From positions 1 through 16,865 of the forward strand of contig JAFZQP010000034.1 in assembly GCA_017620345.1 (NCBI GenBank): DNA of 16,865 bases, in the 5' to 3' direction. Source of the stretch: Lachnospiraceae bacterium (GTDB lineage Bacteria > Bacillota_A > Clostridia > Lachnospirales > Lachnospiraceae). A program made the translations under genes and the position numbers. The notes under the pieces are model-generated. The model saw only the letters and a list, made by a program, of their open reading frames with translations, was not told the DNA's origin and ran no database searches. Of the stretch, positions 5,556 to 12,852 are shown piece after piece; position 1 is the first letter of the stretch, and the number at the start of each line of letters is the position of its first letter.

Positions 5556-8050
5556 CAGTACGTATCCTTAAGACTCCTTATGACAAGCTGCTGTTCAAGC
5601 TCATATCTGTTCTGTATTTCCGAAACGGTAGGATCAAGGTAACGTATATCGCTCTTTTTGAGCCTTATCGTCTTCTCTCTCTTACTTGTCAGGTGGAAAT
5701 AGTTATCCGAGAATATCGCATCCGCCTGCAAGAGATCCAATTCAACAAATGCTGCAAATCCACCCGCCATCATACGTATGACATATTCGTCAGCAAGTTC
5801 TATAACCGAATAAGATATCGAAGATCCCTGCAGATCAAGGTATTTGTACTTAACAAATACATCTATCTCCGTCGACTGGATGTTACCGTCCTCATCAAAG
5901 AACTCCGCCTCAACGAACACGCTGTTTTCCATCCCGTATATGAGTGCAGAATAGTCGATCTCACATACCTGCATGGCTGAAAAAGGCGCTATATCAACTT
6001 CATGCTCCTCCTCATGAAGGAGTCTGAAATCCATTGTCTGCAGCGATATCCTGACACGTCTTGTCTCAAAATCACGCGTCTCGTTGACGATATACGGTCT
6101 GACGATACTTCCGTCGCGCTCTATCGATCCGGCGATCTGTGCATAGAAATATTTGGAAAAATACTGGAGCGGTTTCCATCTTCCGAAATAATCTATACTC
6201 GACCATGAGCTTACAGGCCAGCTGTCATTGAGCTGCCAGTACAGCGTACCCATCGTACATCCCCTGATCCTTCTCCAGTGCTCGACGCCGCGCTTTACCG
6301 CTATGGCCTGAAGTATCTGCGTCAGGTATAAAAGACTCTCAAAATCCTTGGGGAACAGGAAGTTATGCGACAGATAGAATATGAGCTTTCCGTTCGCATC
6401 CTTGTTCTTCTGATGGCTCTCCATGACCCTCGAGAAAACATTGCGGTCCTCTTCGTTCGTAAATGTCTTGACCGTCTTGATCGACGGGAAGGACTGGAAT
6501 CCGAACTCCGAAACGAACCTCATGCTGTGTTCGTCGTATTTTTCAAAATCTTCAAGATCGTGCCATACATCCCAGCAATGGGCATCGCCACGTGTCTCGT
6601 CGGACGGTTTGTCAAATCTTCCTCCAGATGACGGAGATGACGGCCAGAAGAATGTCTGCGGAGCGCATGTCCTGACAATACCGGGGATCATATCCTCAAA
6701 CATCCTGATGTAATCCTTACGGAGTTCATCCGAATGCTCGCGAAACTCCGGCCAGTCCACCCACGCCTCTTCGATCTCATTGTTCCCGCATATAAGTCCG
6801 AGACAGGCGTGATGCCTGATCCTTCTGACATTATCCTCGACCTCTGCGGATATATCCGCGGAAAAATCATCTGTCAGGTCATATATGTTGCACGCGAACA
6901 TAAGATCCTGCCACACTATGAGCCCGTATTCATCACAAAGATCATAGAACGTATCGGACGGATAATATCCTCCGCCCCACACCCTGATCGTATTGAAGTT
7001 ACAGTTTACCGCCGAACGGAGCAGATAATCGATCTTCTCTTTGGTGATGAACGAATAAATCGTATCTTCCGGAACATAGTTGGCACCCATCGCAAATATG
7101 CGGACGCCGTTTACCGTAAAGCAGAACTCTCTTCCAAACTCATCTTTTTCCTGACTGACGGTCATCGTTCGAAGTCCTATCCTGTAGGACTTGGAATCCC
7201 ACTGGTTACCGTTCATGTCAAGTGCGAACACGCTGACCGTATACAGCGGCTGGTCTCCGAATCCTCTCGGCCACCACAGTTTGGGATTATCGATCTCCAT
7301 CGAAAGGGATACTTCGTTGTCGGTCAATGTCTCGGTTATCGCCGAAACTTTTCCGTCGGGAGTCACAAGTTCGGCCTGGATAATATAATGATCTTTCCTT
7401 ATCAGCTCCGCTTTAACGTTTATATCGAGTGTGACTTTTTTCTTATCATGCTTCTGGAAGATCTGCACATCATCGATCCTGATCAGACTGTATCCTATAA
7501 GATCGATGCTCCTCCATATACCGCAGTCCGGTATATTCGCACCCCAGTCCCATCCGAACATGCAGTGTGCTTTTCTGAGATACTGGTTACCGTGAGCGCA
7601 TCCTGCCGGAGCATAGTTTATCACCTTACCGCTTGTCGGCTGCCTGTTTTCTATATAATTGAGCGGTGACAGAAGTTCAACCATCACCATATTGATACCG
7701 GGATTAAGGTATCTCTTGACGTCAAAGTTGTATGTCCTGTGCATGTTGGATACGGTCCCGACAAGCGAATTATTGACATACACACGTGCCAGTGTATCTA
7801 TACCCTTACAGCAGAGCACGATCTTCTCCTGTTCATACAGTTCGGGCATCAGTTCAAACTCAGTTGAAAAGAAGTAATCCCTTCTGAACAGTTCTCTTGT
7901 CTCTTCTTCGTTTACCCCGAAAAACGGATCGCTTATCCTGTGATCAACAAGAAGTGCCGACAGTACCGAACCCGGAACCTGCGCCTGCGCAAACGCCTCC
8001 GAGCCTCTCTCGTTCATTACCCACTTGCCGTTTAGTGTCTGAAATATCAT
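5555..8050 (-). CDS. Beta-mannosidase, glycoside hydrolase family 2
   Basis: An 831-residue GH2 enzyme expected to release terminal beta-linked mannose from manno-oligosaccharides (beta-mannan, galactomannan or N-glycan core fragments). The domain order is typical: a sugar-binding jelly-roll about 1-185, an immunoglobulin-like domain about 190-300, a TIM barrel about 305-640 and C-terminal beta domains to 831. The acid/base is E425 in CGNNEIEEAW (421-430) and the nucleophile E515 in SEFGFQSFPS (514-523); CMFGWDWG (163-170) and IRVWGGGYYPSD (355-366) are GH2 mannosidase hallmarks. No signal peptide is present, so it acts inside the cell on imported oligosaccharides, although no transporter gene lies beside it. 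GAGGTAA precedes the ATG by about 6 nt. It is translationally coupled to DUF4250. beta-mannosidase is favoured over beta-galactosidase or glucuronidase from these motifs. Confidence 0.92.
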   Translation of the reverse strand: MIFQTLNGKWVMNERGSEAFAQAQVPGSVLSALLVDHRISDPFFGVNEEETRELFRRDYFFSTEFELMPELYEQEKIVLCCKGIDTLARVYVNNSLVGTVSNMHRTYNFDVKRYLNPGINMVMVELLSPLNYIENRQPTSGKVINYAPAGCAHGNQYLRKAHCMFGWDWGANIPDCGIWRSIDLIGYSLIRIDDVQIFQKHDKKKVTLDINVKAELIRKDHYIIQAELVTPDGKVSAITETLTDNEVSLSMEIDNPKLWWPRGFGDQPLYTVSVFALDMNGNQWDSKSYRIGLRTMTVSQEKDEFGREFCFTVNGVRIFAMGANYVPEDTIYSFITKEKIDYLLRSAVNCNFNTIRVWGGGYYPSDTFYDLCDEYGLIVWQDLMFACNIYDLTDDFSADISAEVEDNVRRIRHHACLGLICGNNEIEEAWVDWPEFREHSDELRKDYIRMFEDMIPGIVRTCAPQTFFWPSSPSSGGRFDKPSDETRGDAHCWDVWHDLEDFEKYDEHSMRFVSEFGFQSFPSIKTVKTFTNEEDRNVFSRVMESHQKNKDANGKLIFYLSHNFLFPKDFESLLYLTQILQAIAVKRGVEHWRRIRGCTMGTLYWQLNDSWPVSSWSSIDYFGRWKPLQYFSKYFYAQIAGSIERDGSIVRPYIVNETRDFETRRVRISLQTMDFRLLHEEEHEVDIAPFSAMQVCEIDYSALIYGMENSVFVEAEFFDEDGNIQSTEIDVFVKYKYLDLQGSSISYSVIELADEYVIRMMAGGFAAFVELDLLQADAIFSDNYFHLTSKREKTIRLKKSDIRYLDPTVSEIQNRYELEQQLVIRSLKDTY

Positions 8051-8130
8051 CCAATGTTACCTCAAATAGGGGATTTACAAACAAAGATACGAAGTATAGA
8101 AACACAAACTGTACTTGATCATTCGCATCG

Positions 8131-8159
8131 ATTATATATAAATGAATTGAAGTTGTCAA
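8131..8159 (-). promoter_or_regulatory. Consensus sigma-A promoter of the beta-mannosidase gene
   Basis: On the minus strand, TTGACA (8154-8159) and TATAAT (8131-8136) both match consensus perfectly with a 17-bp spacer. Initiation is expected near 8124, giving a leader of about 74 nt to the ATG at 8050. Such a perfect promoter on a sugar-hydrolase gene usually implies repression, but I found no convincing LacI-type palindrome near it. Confidence 0.8.
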
Positions 8160-8183
8160 TTAAGGATATGCGGTTTTTTATAT

Positions 8184-8225
8184 AAAAACAGTATGGCTTC
8201 CGTCTCATTACGAAACGAAAGCCAT
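8184..8225 (-). terminator. Rho-independent terminator of the uracil-type permease gene
   Basis: In the minus-strand transcript an 11-bp stem (arms 8215-8225 and 8193-8203, ATGGCTTTCGT with ACGGAAGCCAT, one G-U pair) closes an 11-nt loop and is followed within 4 nt by TTTTT (8184-8188). It lies about 30 nt after the permease stop codon and isolates that gene from the beta-mannosidase promoter downstream. The remaining 8051-8256 stretch contains only this and the mannosidase promoter and leader. Confidence 0.8.
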
Positions 8226-8256
8226 TTGTAAGTCAACCCGGGTATGCTGTAACTTC

Positions 8257-9624
8257 CTATTCTCCATCCTGTTCCGGAGCATTCTTAAGGATAAGATTAG
8301 CCAGTATACCGAGGATAATAGCGCATGCAACACTTGTGATCGTAACGGAGCCGAAGTTGAGTGTCAGTCCGCCTATACCTGCGATAAGGATCACCGATAC
8401 GACAAACAGATTCTTGTTCTTGTTAAGATCGACAGACTGTACCATCTTAAGACCCGAAACAGCAATGAATCCGTAAAGTGCCATACATACACCGCCCATA
8501 ACGCACGACGGTATGGAATTAACAAAAGCTATGAACGGAGATACAAACGAGATCACTATAGCTCCTATGGCTGCCGTGATGATCGTATAAACGGATGCAT
8601 TCTTCGTTATGGCAACACAGCCGATAGACTCGCCGTATGTTGTGTTCGGACATCCACCGAAGAAAGCTCCGATCATGGATCCGACTCCGTCGCCGAGCAA
8701 TGTCCTGTGAAGTCCGGGATCTTCAAGAAGATCTTTTTCGATTATCGAGGAGATGTTCTTGTGGTCAGCTATATGCTCTGCAAATACAACGAATGCCACA
8801 GGAACGTACGCCGCAAAGATCGTTCCGATATATGTACCGCTTATCTCGGAAAATCCCCCGAGCGCGGTCACGAACGTAAATGAGGGCACAGCGATGAAGG
8901 TTGACAGACCGACACCGTTTTCTGTAAGTGCGGAAAATGAGTCAAAGGAAAGAAGCCTTATCGCATCATTTCCGGTAGCATTTCCGATAAGCGTTAAGAT
9001 AAGACAGAATGCATATCCGGCAAGTATCCCGTATATGAAAGGAATAAGTCTTCCGCTCTTTTTGCCGTATGCACTGCATATCATCGTAACACCGAGTGTG
9101 ACAAGACCGCCGAGAAGAGCTGCTATCGGACTTGCGATGCTCACTCCGTCTACCTTGATCCCGCCGGAAGTGATATCTCCGACTGCATTTCCGGCAAGGG
9201 ACAGTCCTATGATGGCAACCGTGGGACCTATGACTACAGCCGGCATGAGCTTATTGATCCAGCCTACTCCTACCGCTCTTACGACAAGTGCGATGACAAC
9301 ATATACAAGGCCCGCAAAGATCGCACCGATGATCATTCCGAGATATCCGAGTGACATCGATACTCCGCCGGCAAAAGCAGCACACATACTGCCTATGAAC
9401 GCAAATGACGAGCCCAGGAATACCGGACTCTTCTTCTTAGTGAACAGAACGTAGATGAGTGTTCCGCAACCGGCACCGAACAGTGCAGCCGCCGGACTCA
9501 TGTCATTTCCTACGATGATCGGAACAACGAGTGTTGCCGTCATGATGGCCAGGAGCTGCTGGAGCGCAAATACCAGAAGCGGTCCGCCCTTGACCTTGTC
9601 ATCAACCTGATAGATCAGTTTCAT
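8257..9624 (-). CDS. uraA: Uracil-xanthine permease family protein (NCS2), probably uracil:H+ symporter
   Basis: A 455-residue integral membrane carrier of the NCS2/NAT nucleobase family, importing uracil or a related base with protons. Hydrophobic segments fill almost the whole length, consistent with the 14-helix UraA fold. Diagnostic pieces are the N-terminal LQQLLAIMTATLVVP (21-35), FAEHIADHKN (281-290), KDLLEDPGLHRTLLGDG (297-313) and NTTYGESIG (327-335). E283 and E332 stand 49 residues apart, as do the substrate-binding E241 and E290 of E. coli UraA. The position matching UraA H245 is D287, a residue more usual in xanthine carriers, so the exact base is uncertain. The start has AAGGAGGG (9629-9636) 4 nt upstream. 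It is a single-gene transcript with its own promoter and terminator, divergent from the rRNA methyltransferase. Confidence 0.88.
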   Translation of the reverse strand: MKLIYQVDDKVKGGPLLVFALQQLLAIMTATLVVPIIVGNDMSPAAALFGAGCGTLIYVLFTKKKSPVFLGSSFAFIGSMCAAFAGGVSMSLGYLGMIIGAIFAGLVYVVIALVVRAVGVGWINKLMPAVVIGPTVAIIGLSLAGNAVGDITSGGIKVDGVSIASPIAALLGGLVTLGVTMICSAYGKKSGRLIPFIYGILAGYAFCLILTLIGNATGNDAIRLLSFDSFSALTENGVGLSTFIAVPSFTFVTALGGFSEISGTYIGTIFAAYVPVAFVVFAEHIADHKNISSIIEKDLLEDPGLHRTLLGDGVGSMIGAFFGGCPNTTYGESIGCVAITKNASVYTIITAAIGAIVISFVSPFIAFVNSIPSCVMGGVCMALYGFIAVSGLKMVQSVDLNKNKNLFVVSVILIAGIGGLTLNFGSVTITSVACAIILGILANLILKNAPEQDGE

Positions 9625-9642
9625 AATACCCTCCTTAGTTTA

Positions 9643-9656
9643 CACAAGATGTTGTG
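9643..9656 (-). promoter_or_regulatory. Small hairpin in the permease leader, just before the ribosome-binding site
   Basis: In the leader, CACAA and TTGTG form a 5-bp stem around a 4-nt loop, ending 6 nt before the AAGGAGGG site. A second short pairing (GAAC/GTTC) lies near the 5' end of the leader. They could modulate translation, but no known pyrimidine or purine riboswitch or PyrR site is recognisable. Confidence 0.3.
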
Positions 9657-9700
9657 CCTTGAGTTGCGAAAATATATCCCGAACCCCAAGTTCTTGATTG

Positions 9701-9729
9701 ATAATATCATAGCAGCAGATACGTGTAAA
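9701..9729 (-). promoter_or_regulatory. Extended -10 promoter of the uracil-type permease gene
   Basis: Minus-strand TTTACA (9724-9729, 5/6) and TATTAT (9701-9706, 5/6) are 17 bp apart, with TGA directly before the -10 box as in extended -10 promoters. Initiation near 9694 gives a leader of about 70 nt before the ATG at 9624. Confidence 0.72.
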
Positions 9730-9745
9730 CTGTTATTTAAAATAT

Positions 9746-9773
9746 TTTACAAATAATGCTCCGATGATATAAT
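9746..9773 (+). promoter_or_regulatory. Promoter of the rRNA methyltransferase gene, predicted to give a leaderless mRNA
   Basis: Plus-strand TTTACA (9746-9751, 5/6) and a perfect TATAAT (9768-9773) with upstream TGA are 16 bp apart. The A of the first ATG (9781) lies 8 bases after the -10 box, at the expected start point, with no ribosome-binding site between them. Confidence 0.68.
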
Positions 9774-9780
9774 TCTTTGC

Positions 9781-11142
9781 ATGATGAACGACTTGCCGTT
9801 TGATTTTACAGAGAGGATGAAGAAACAGCTCGGGGATGAGTATGACGCCTTTATCGGAAGTTACGATGACCTTCCGACAAGGGCTTTTCGTTTGAGCAGA
9901 CAAAAGATCGATCCTGCTGACCGCAAACGCTTTGCACGGATCGCGTCCTGCAGCGAAAACCCCGAAGAAGTACCGTTTGCGGACGGTGCATACTATTACG
10001 ACGTGCACGCCCGGCCCGGATCTTCGCCTCTTCATGATGCGGGAGCATACTACATTCAGGAGCCTTCCGCGATGATCCCGGTTTCACTTCTTGATATAAC
10101 AAACACCGGCCAGAAGGTCCTCGACCTGTGCGCTGCCCCCGGCGGAAAGACCACACAGATAGCCGATCTGATGGAAGGTGTAGGACTTCTAGTTGCAAAC
10201 GAGCCTGTAGAAAAACGTGCCCGTATACTGTCCGAAAACACAGAGCGCATGGGAGTAAAAAACGCTCTTGTCGTAAGCCATGACCCCTCATATCTTGCAG
10301 ACAGATTCCCGTCTTTCTTCGACAGGATACTTGTCGATGCACCGTGCTCCGGTGAAGGGATGTTCCGTAAAAACCCTGAGGCCGTAAACGAGTGGAGCCT
10401 TGAGAATGTCAAAATGTGCGCGCGGCGCCAGCAGGACATATTAAACCATGCTGCCACCATGCTTGCCCCCGGCGGCAGGATCGTGTACAGCACATGCACG
10501 TTCTCATATGATGAAGACGAGGGCTTGGCAGAGCGTTTCCTTGCGTCCCATCCTGAGTTTGAAATATGTGACAAACCCGTCAAAATCTACCCGCATATGC
10601 ACAGGTGTGAAGGTCATTTTGCGGTATCATTCTGCCGGAAAGAAGACAGTTTATCCGTCCCGGATCACAGGAAAAATAAGATCGGCAGACCCGTCCTGTC
10701 GCATATCGAAAATACACTCCTGTGTGATTTTCTGGACGCCTGCCTGACCGATGAATGTGCCGTAAAACGCGCTGTTTACAGTACTCCGGAAAGGATCCTG
10801 CGATTCGGAGACAGCATTTACCTTGCTCCGGAATATCTGCCGGATATCTCCGGCCTTGTGGTCTATCGCACCGGTCTGAAACTCGGGACTTTTAAGAAGA
10901 ACAGATTTGAGCCTGACCATGCTTTATCGCATGTATTGAATGTACGTGATGTGCTGTCATGTGTTGATCTTGAGGCAGACGATCCGAGGTCCGCACAGTA
11001 TATCTCGGGAATGACGATATCGTGTCCTCCCGGTATCAAAGGATGGTGTCTTGTTTCAATCTGTGGTCTGGGGCTTGGATGGGGCAAAGCCGATCGAGGG
11101 ATCGTCAAGAATCACTATCCCCGCGGGCTGAGAAATGTCTAG
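9781..11142 (+). CDS. RsmF/RsmB-type rRNA (cytosine-5) methyltransferase (NOL1/NOP2/sun family)
   Basis: A 453-residue SAM-dependent enzyme that transfers a methyl group to C5 of a cytosine in rRNA. After an RsmF-type N-terminal domain (1-100) comes the Rossmann core: SAM-binding motif DLCAAPGGKT (115-124), motif IV DAPCSGEGMFRK (186-197) with C189, and motif VI STCTF (237-241) with catalytic C239. Both cysteines needed in this family are present. The C-terminal 170 residues correspond to the RsmF C-terminal and PUA-like RNA-binding domains. The family N-terminus (LPFDFTERMKKQLGDEYDAF) begins at residue 5, which fixes the ATG at 9781 or the adjacent one at 9784, although no Shine-Dalgarno sequence precedes either. 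The target cytosine cannot be told from sequence. Its TAG stop overlaps that of the converging DUF6062 gene. Confidence 0.92.
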   Translation: MMNDLPFDFTERMKKQLGDEYDAFIGSYDDLPTRAFRLSRQKIDPADRKRFARIASCSENPEEVPFADGAYYYDVHARPGSSPLHDAGAYYIQEPSAMIPVSLLDITNTGQKVLDLCAAPGGKTTQIADLMEGVGLLVANEPVEKRARILSENTERMGVKNALVVSHDPSYLADRFPSFFDRILVDAPCSGEGMFRKNPEAVNEWSLENVKMCARRQQDILNHAATMLAPGGRIVYSTCTFSYDEDEGLAERFLASHPEFEICDKPVKIYPHMHRCEGHFAVSFCRKEDSLSVPDHRKNKIGRPVLSHIENTLLCDFLDACLTDECAVKRAVYSTPERILRFGDSIYLAPEYLPDISGLVVYRTGLKLGTFKKNRFEPDHALSHVLNVRDVLSCVDLEADDPRSAQYISGMTISCPPGIKGWCLVSICGLGLGWGKADRGIVKNHYPRGLRNV

Positions 11143-11879
11143 GGTTTGTACGGCGGGTCTGCGGGATATCCGCCGACCAGTTTCTGGATCGTTCTCGGGA
11201 TCGCATCCTTCGATTCCTTCCAGTCTTTATCCTTGTTCTCATACTTGAACTTTTCAACGAACCAGGTGATATCCTCTTCTATCCTGTCAAGATTGTCGGA
11301 TTGTACCGCAAAGAGCGTCTTTGTAAAATCCTCGAGCATGTCCCCCTTAAGATGATCTCCGGCTGCGGCGAGCAGTTCCTTCATGTGTGGGATACAAAAT
11401 CCCTTACCGTCTTTTATCTTTTGGCGGAAAGCCTCATCATTTTCATACAGATAGAAGAATGTCGCGATATATCTGCTGTATGTTTCCCTGAAATAGTCAC
11501 ATACAAAACATTTACCTTCAAGATCGCTTATGTATCTCTCAACATTTGACTGACTGCTCTTCGAAAACAGCCCTGTTTTCTGCGATCTGTATCCCGACAT
11601 CTCCTTTTTCAGGGCTTCTTTTACCTTGTGCACATGAGTTGACAATATGAGCGCGTTTCCGAGTGAATTCCCGTATTCAAACATCATTTGAAAATGACGG
11701 GCGCAAAATCCTGTCGCGTCCGTCTTTTCCCTTATATCGGATTCCATATATGATGCCCCGCTGCCTATGGCATAATCGATCGCATCCTGTTCGAGCGACC
11801 GCCACATATTGCAGATCGGGCATTCATCATTTGCGGATACCGCATCATTTACGGGTATCGTGTATAGCTTCTCTTTCAT
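11139..11879 (-). CDS. DUF6062 family protein with paired CxxC/CxxH motifs
   Basis: A 246-residue cytoplasmic protein of a family (DUF6062) found in Clostridia, with unknown function. It consists of two similar halves: CPIC (C20, C23) followed by GFCARH (C59, H62), and CFVC (C124, C127) followed by GFCIPH (C162, H165). This duplicated CxxC...CxxH pattern is the kind that binds Zn2+ or another metal, one site per half. The surrounding sequence is helical and charged; there is no signal peptide or membrane segment. Its ATG overlaps the TGA of the TetR-family gene (ATGA), so the two proteins are probably made together and may act together. The gene ends on a CTAG shared with the opposing methyltransferase gene. 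Metal binding is inferred from the motifs only. Confidence 0.82.
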   Translation of the reverse strand: MKEKLYTIPVNDAVSANDECPICNMWRSLEQDAIDYAIGSGASYMESDIREKTDATGFCARHFQMMFEYGNSLGNALILSTHVHKVKEALKKEMSGYRSQKTGLFSKSSQSNVERYISDLEGKCFVCDYFRETYSRYIATFFYLYENDEAFRQKIKDGKGFCIPHMKELLAAAGDHLKGDMLEDFTKTLFAVQSDNLDRIEEDITWFVEKFKYENKDKDWKESKDAIPRTIQKLVGGYPADPPYKP

Positions 11880-12748
11880 CCGGATATATTCTTTTCAGCC
11901 TCCCTGATGATATCGTCTATCGATTCGTTCTCCTTGTCTGCCGGAGCCGTTTCTTCTTCGGGCTTCTCCTCTTCGCCGGAAGCCTCTTCTTCGCCTGCTT
12001 CTTCGTCCTCCTCGGACTCAACCAAAGGCTTCTTTCCGGCCATAAGCCTTTCTTCGAATGTCATGTCCATTCTCATCTCTTTCATGACAGTCTCATTACG
12101 CTCATTGAACTCTTCTCTTGCCAGCGAGACCTTTCCGTCCGTTTCGCGTGCATAGAAATGGGTCCGCAACAGAGTCAGATATTCCGAATACTCCTCATAC
12201 ATCTCGTCCGGATCCGGGGCATCCTTTTTAAATTTGCCTTCCAGGAATCCGTCAGACACCCATTCGATAATGTTTATGATATGAGGGAGCTGGTCCGGCA
12301 CTATCAGTTTGCTGCTGTCGATCTTGTCATATATGTTCCTGTATGTTCTCTCCATCTCTGCGATGTTCGAACCGATTACCTCAAGTGCCTCCGGATCATC
12401 CTCGTTCCTGATACTTCTGAGGAACCTGTGCATGAACGGGTAATTCCTCATCACCCTGACCCTTGCCTGTGAGATCTGCGCCATTATCTCAAAACAGTCT
12501 TTTTCACTCTTTTTAACCGCACGGGTCAATTCCAGTATCATGTACTTTGTACTGTAATCGCATATAAAATCATACAGTCCCTGTTTACTTGTGAAATAGT
12601 GGAACAAAAGCCCCTTTGAGATGCCCGCTTCCTTAACGATCACGTCCGTACTCGCATCCTTATACCCCTTAATGGAAAAAGTACGCAGTGCCGCATTTAT
12701 TATGGCATCCTGTTTGTCCTTCCTGACATCAAAAAACTTGGAATTCAT
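11876..12748 (-). CDS. TetR/AcrR-family transcriptional regulator with acidic C-terminal tail
   Basis: A 290-residue one-component regulator. The N-terminal TetR DNA-binding domain is clear: KQDAIINAALRTFSIKGY, then the helix-turn-helix around 34-52 with AGISKGLLFHYFTSKQGLYDF (41-61). The ligand-binding region spans about 65-225. The last ~47 residues are an unusual Glu-rich stretch (about 244-275) ending in a short predicted helix (SIDDIIREAEKNI), making it longer than the usual ~200 residues. The start at 12748 has AGGGGAG (12754-12760) 5 nt upstream; the frame extends to 12811 but without such a site. A promoter and inverted repeat lie upstream. By position it is likely to control itself, the coupled DUF6062 gene and perhaps the exporter operon upstream on the same strand. 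Confidence 0.9.
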   Translation of the reverse strand: MNSKFFDVRKDKQDAIINAALRTFSIKGYKDASTDVIVKEAGISKGLLFHYFTSKQGLYDFICDYSTKYMILELTRAVKKSEKDCFEIMAQISQARVRVMRNYPFMHRFLRSIRNEDDPEALEVIGSNIAEMERTYRNIYDKIDSSKLIVPDQLPHIINIIEWVSDGFLEGKFKKDAPDPDEMYEEYSEYLTLLRTHFYARETDGKVSLAREEFNERNETVMKEMRMDMTFEERLMAGKKPLVESEEDEEAGEEEASGEEEKPEEETAPADKENESIDDIIREAEKNISG

Positions 12749-12798
12749 CTGCTCTCCCCTGCTTTCCGTTTTTATAACAGTTCCCATATAAAAGAAAA

Positions 12799-12821
12799 GG
12801 TTTGACTTCATCAGTCAAACC
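12799..12821. promoter_or_regulatory. Perfect inverted repeat upstream of the TetR gene (operator or terminator)
   Basis: GGTTTGACT (12799-12807) and AGTCAAACC (12813-12821) are perfect 9-bp arms around a 5-base centre. It covers the predicted transcription start of the TetR gene, a classic place for an autorepressor operator. In the minus-strand RNA it is also a hairpin followed by TTTTCTTT, so it could act as a weak terminator of the exporter operon. A third copy of AGTCAAA forms the -35 box at 12846-12852. Confidence 0.6.
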
Positions 12822-12822
12822 A

Positions 12823-12851
12823 ATGTTATCATAAGTTATGTAAACAGTCAA
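12823..12851 (-). promoter_or_regulatory. Predicted promoter of the TetR-DUF6062 operon
   Basis: Minus-strand TTGACT (12846-12851, 5/6) and TAACAT (12823-12828, 4/6) are 17 bp apart with TGA before the -10 box. Initiation would be near 12816, inside the inverted repeat. The -35 box begins directly after the stop codon of the upstream gene (12853-12855). Confidence 0.6.
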
Positions 12852-12852
12852 A

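Noticed and set aside
8051..8130. Search for a LacI/CcpA-type operator at the beta-mannosidase promoter
   Set aside because: No convincing palindrome of the TGTAA-CG-TTACA or cre type was seen in the leader or around the promoter.
9625..9700. PreQ1-like riboswitch suspected from the CTAAGGAGG end of the permease leader
   Set aside because: The required preceding stem and C-rich loop of preQ1-I are absent, and the tail is just a strong ribosome-binding site. No purine, PRPP or PyrR motif was recognisable either.
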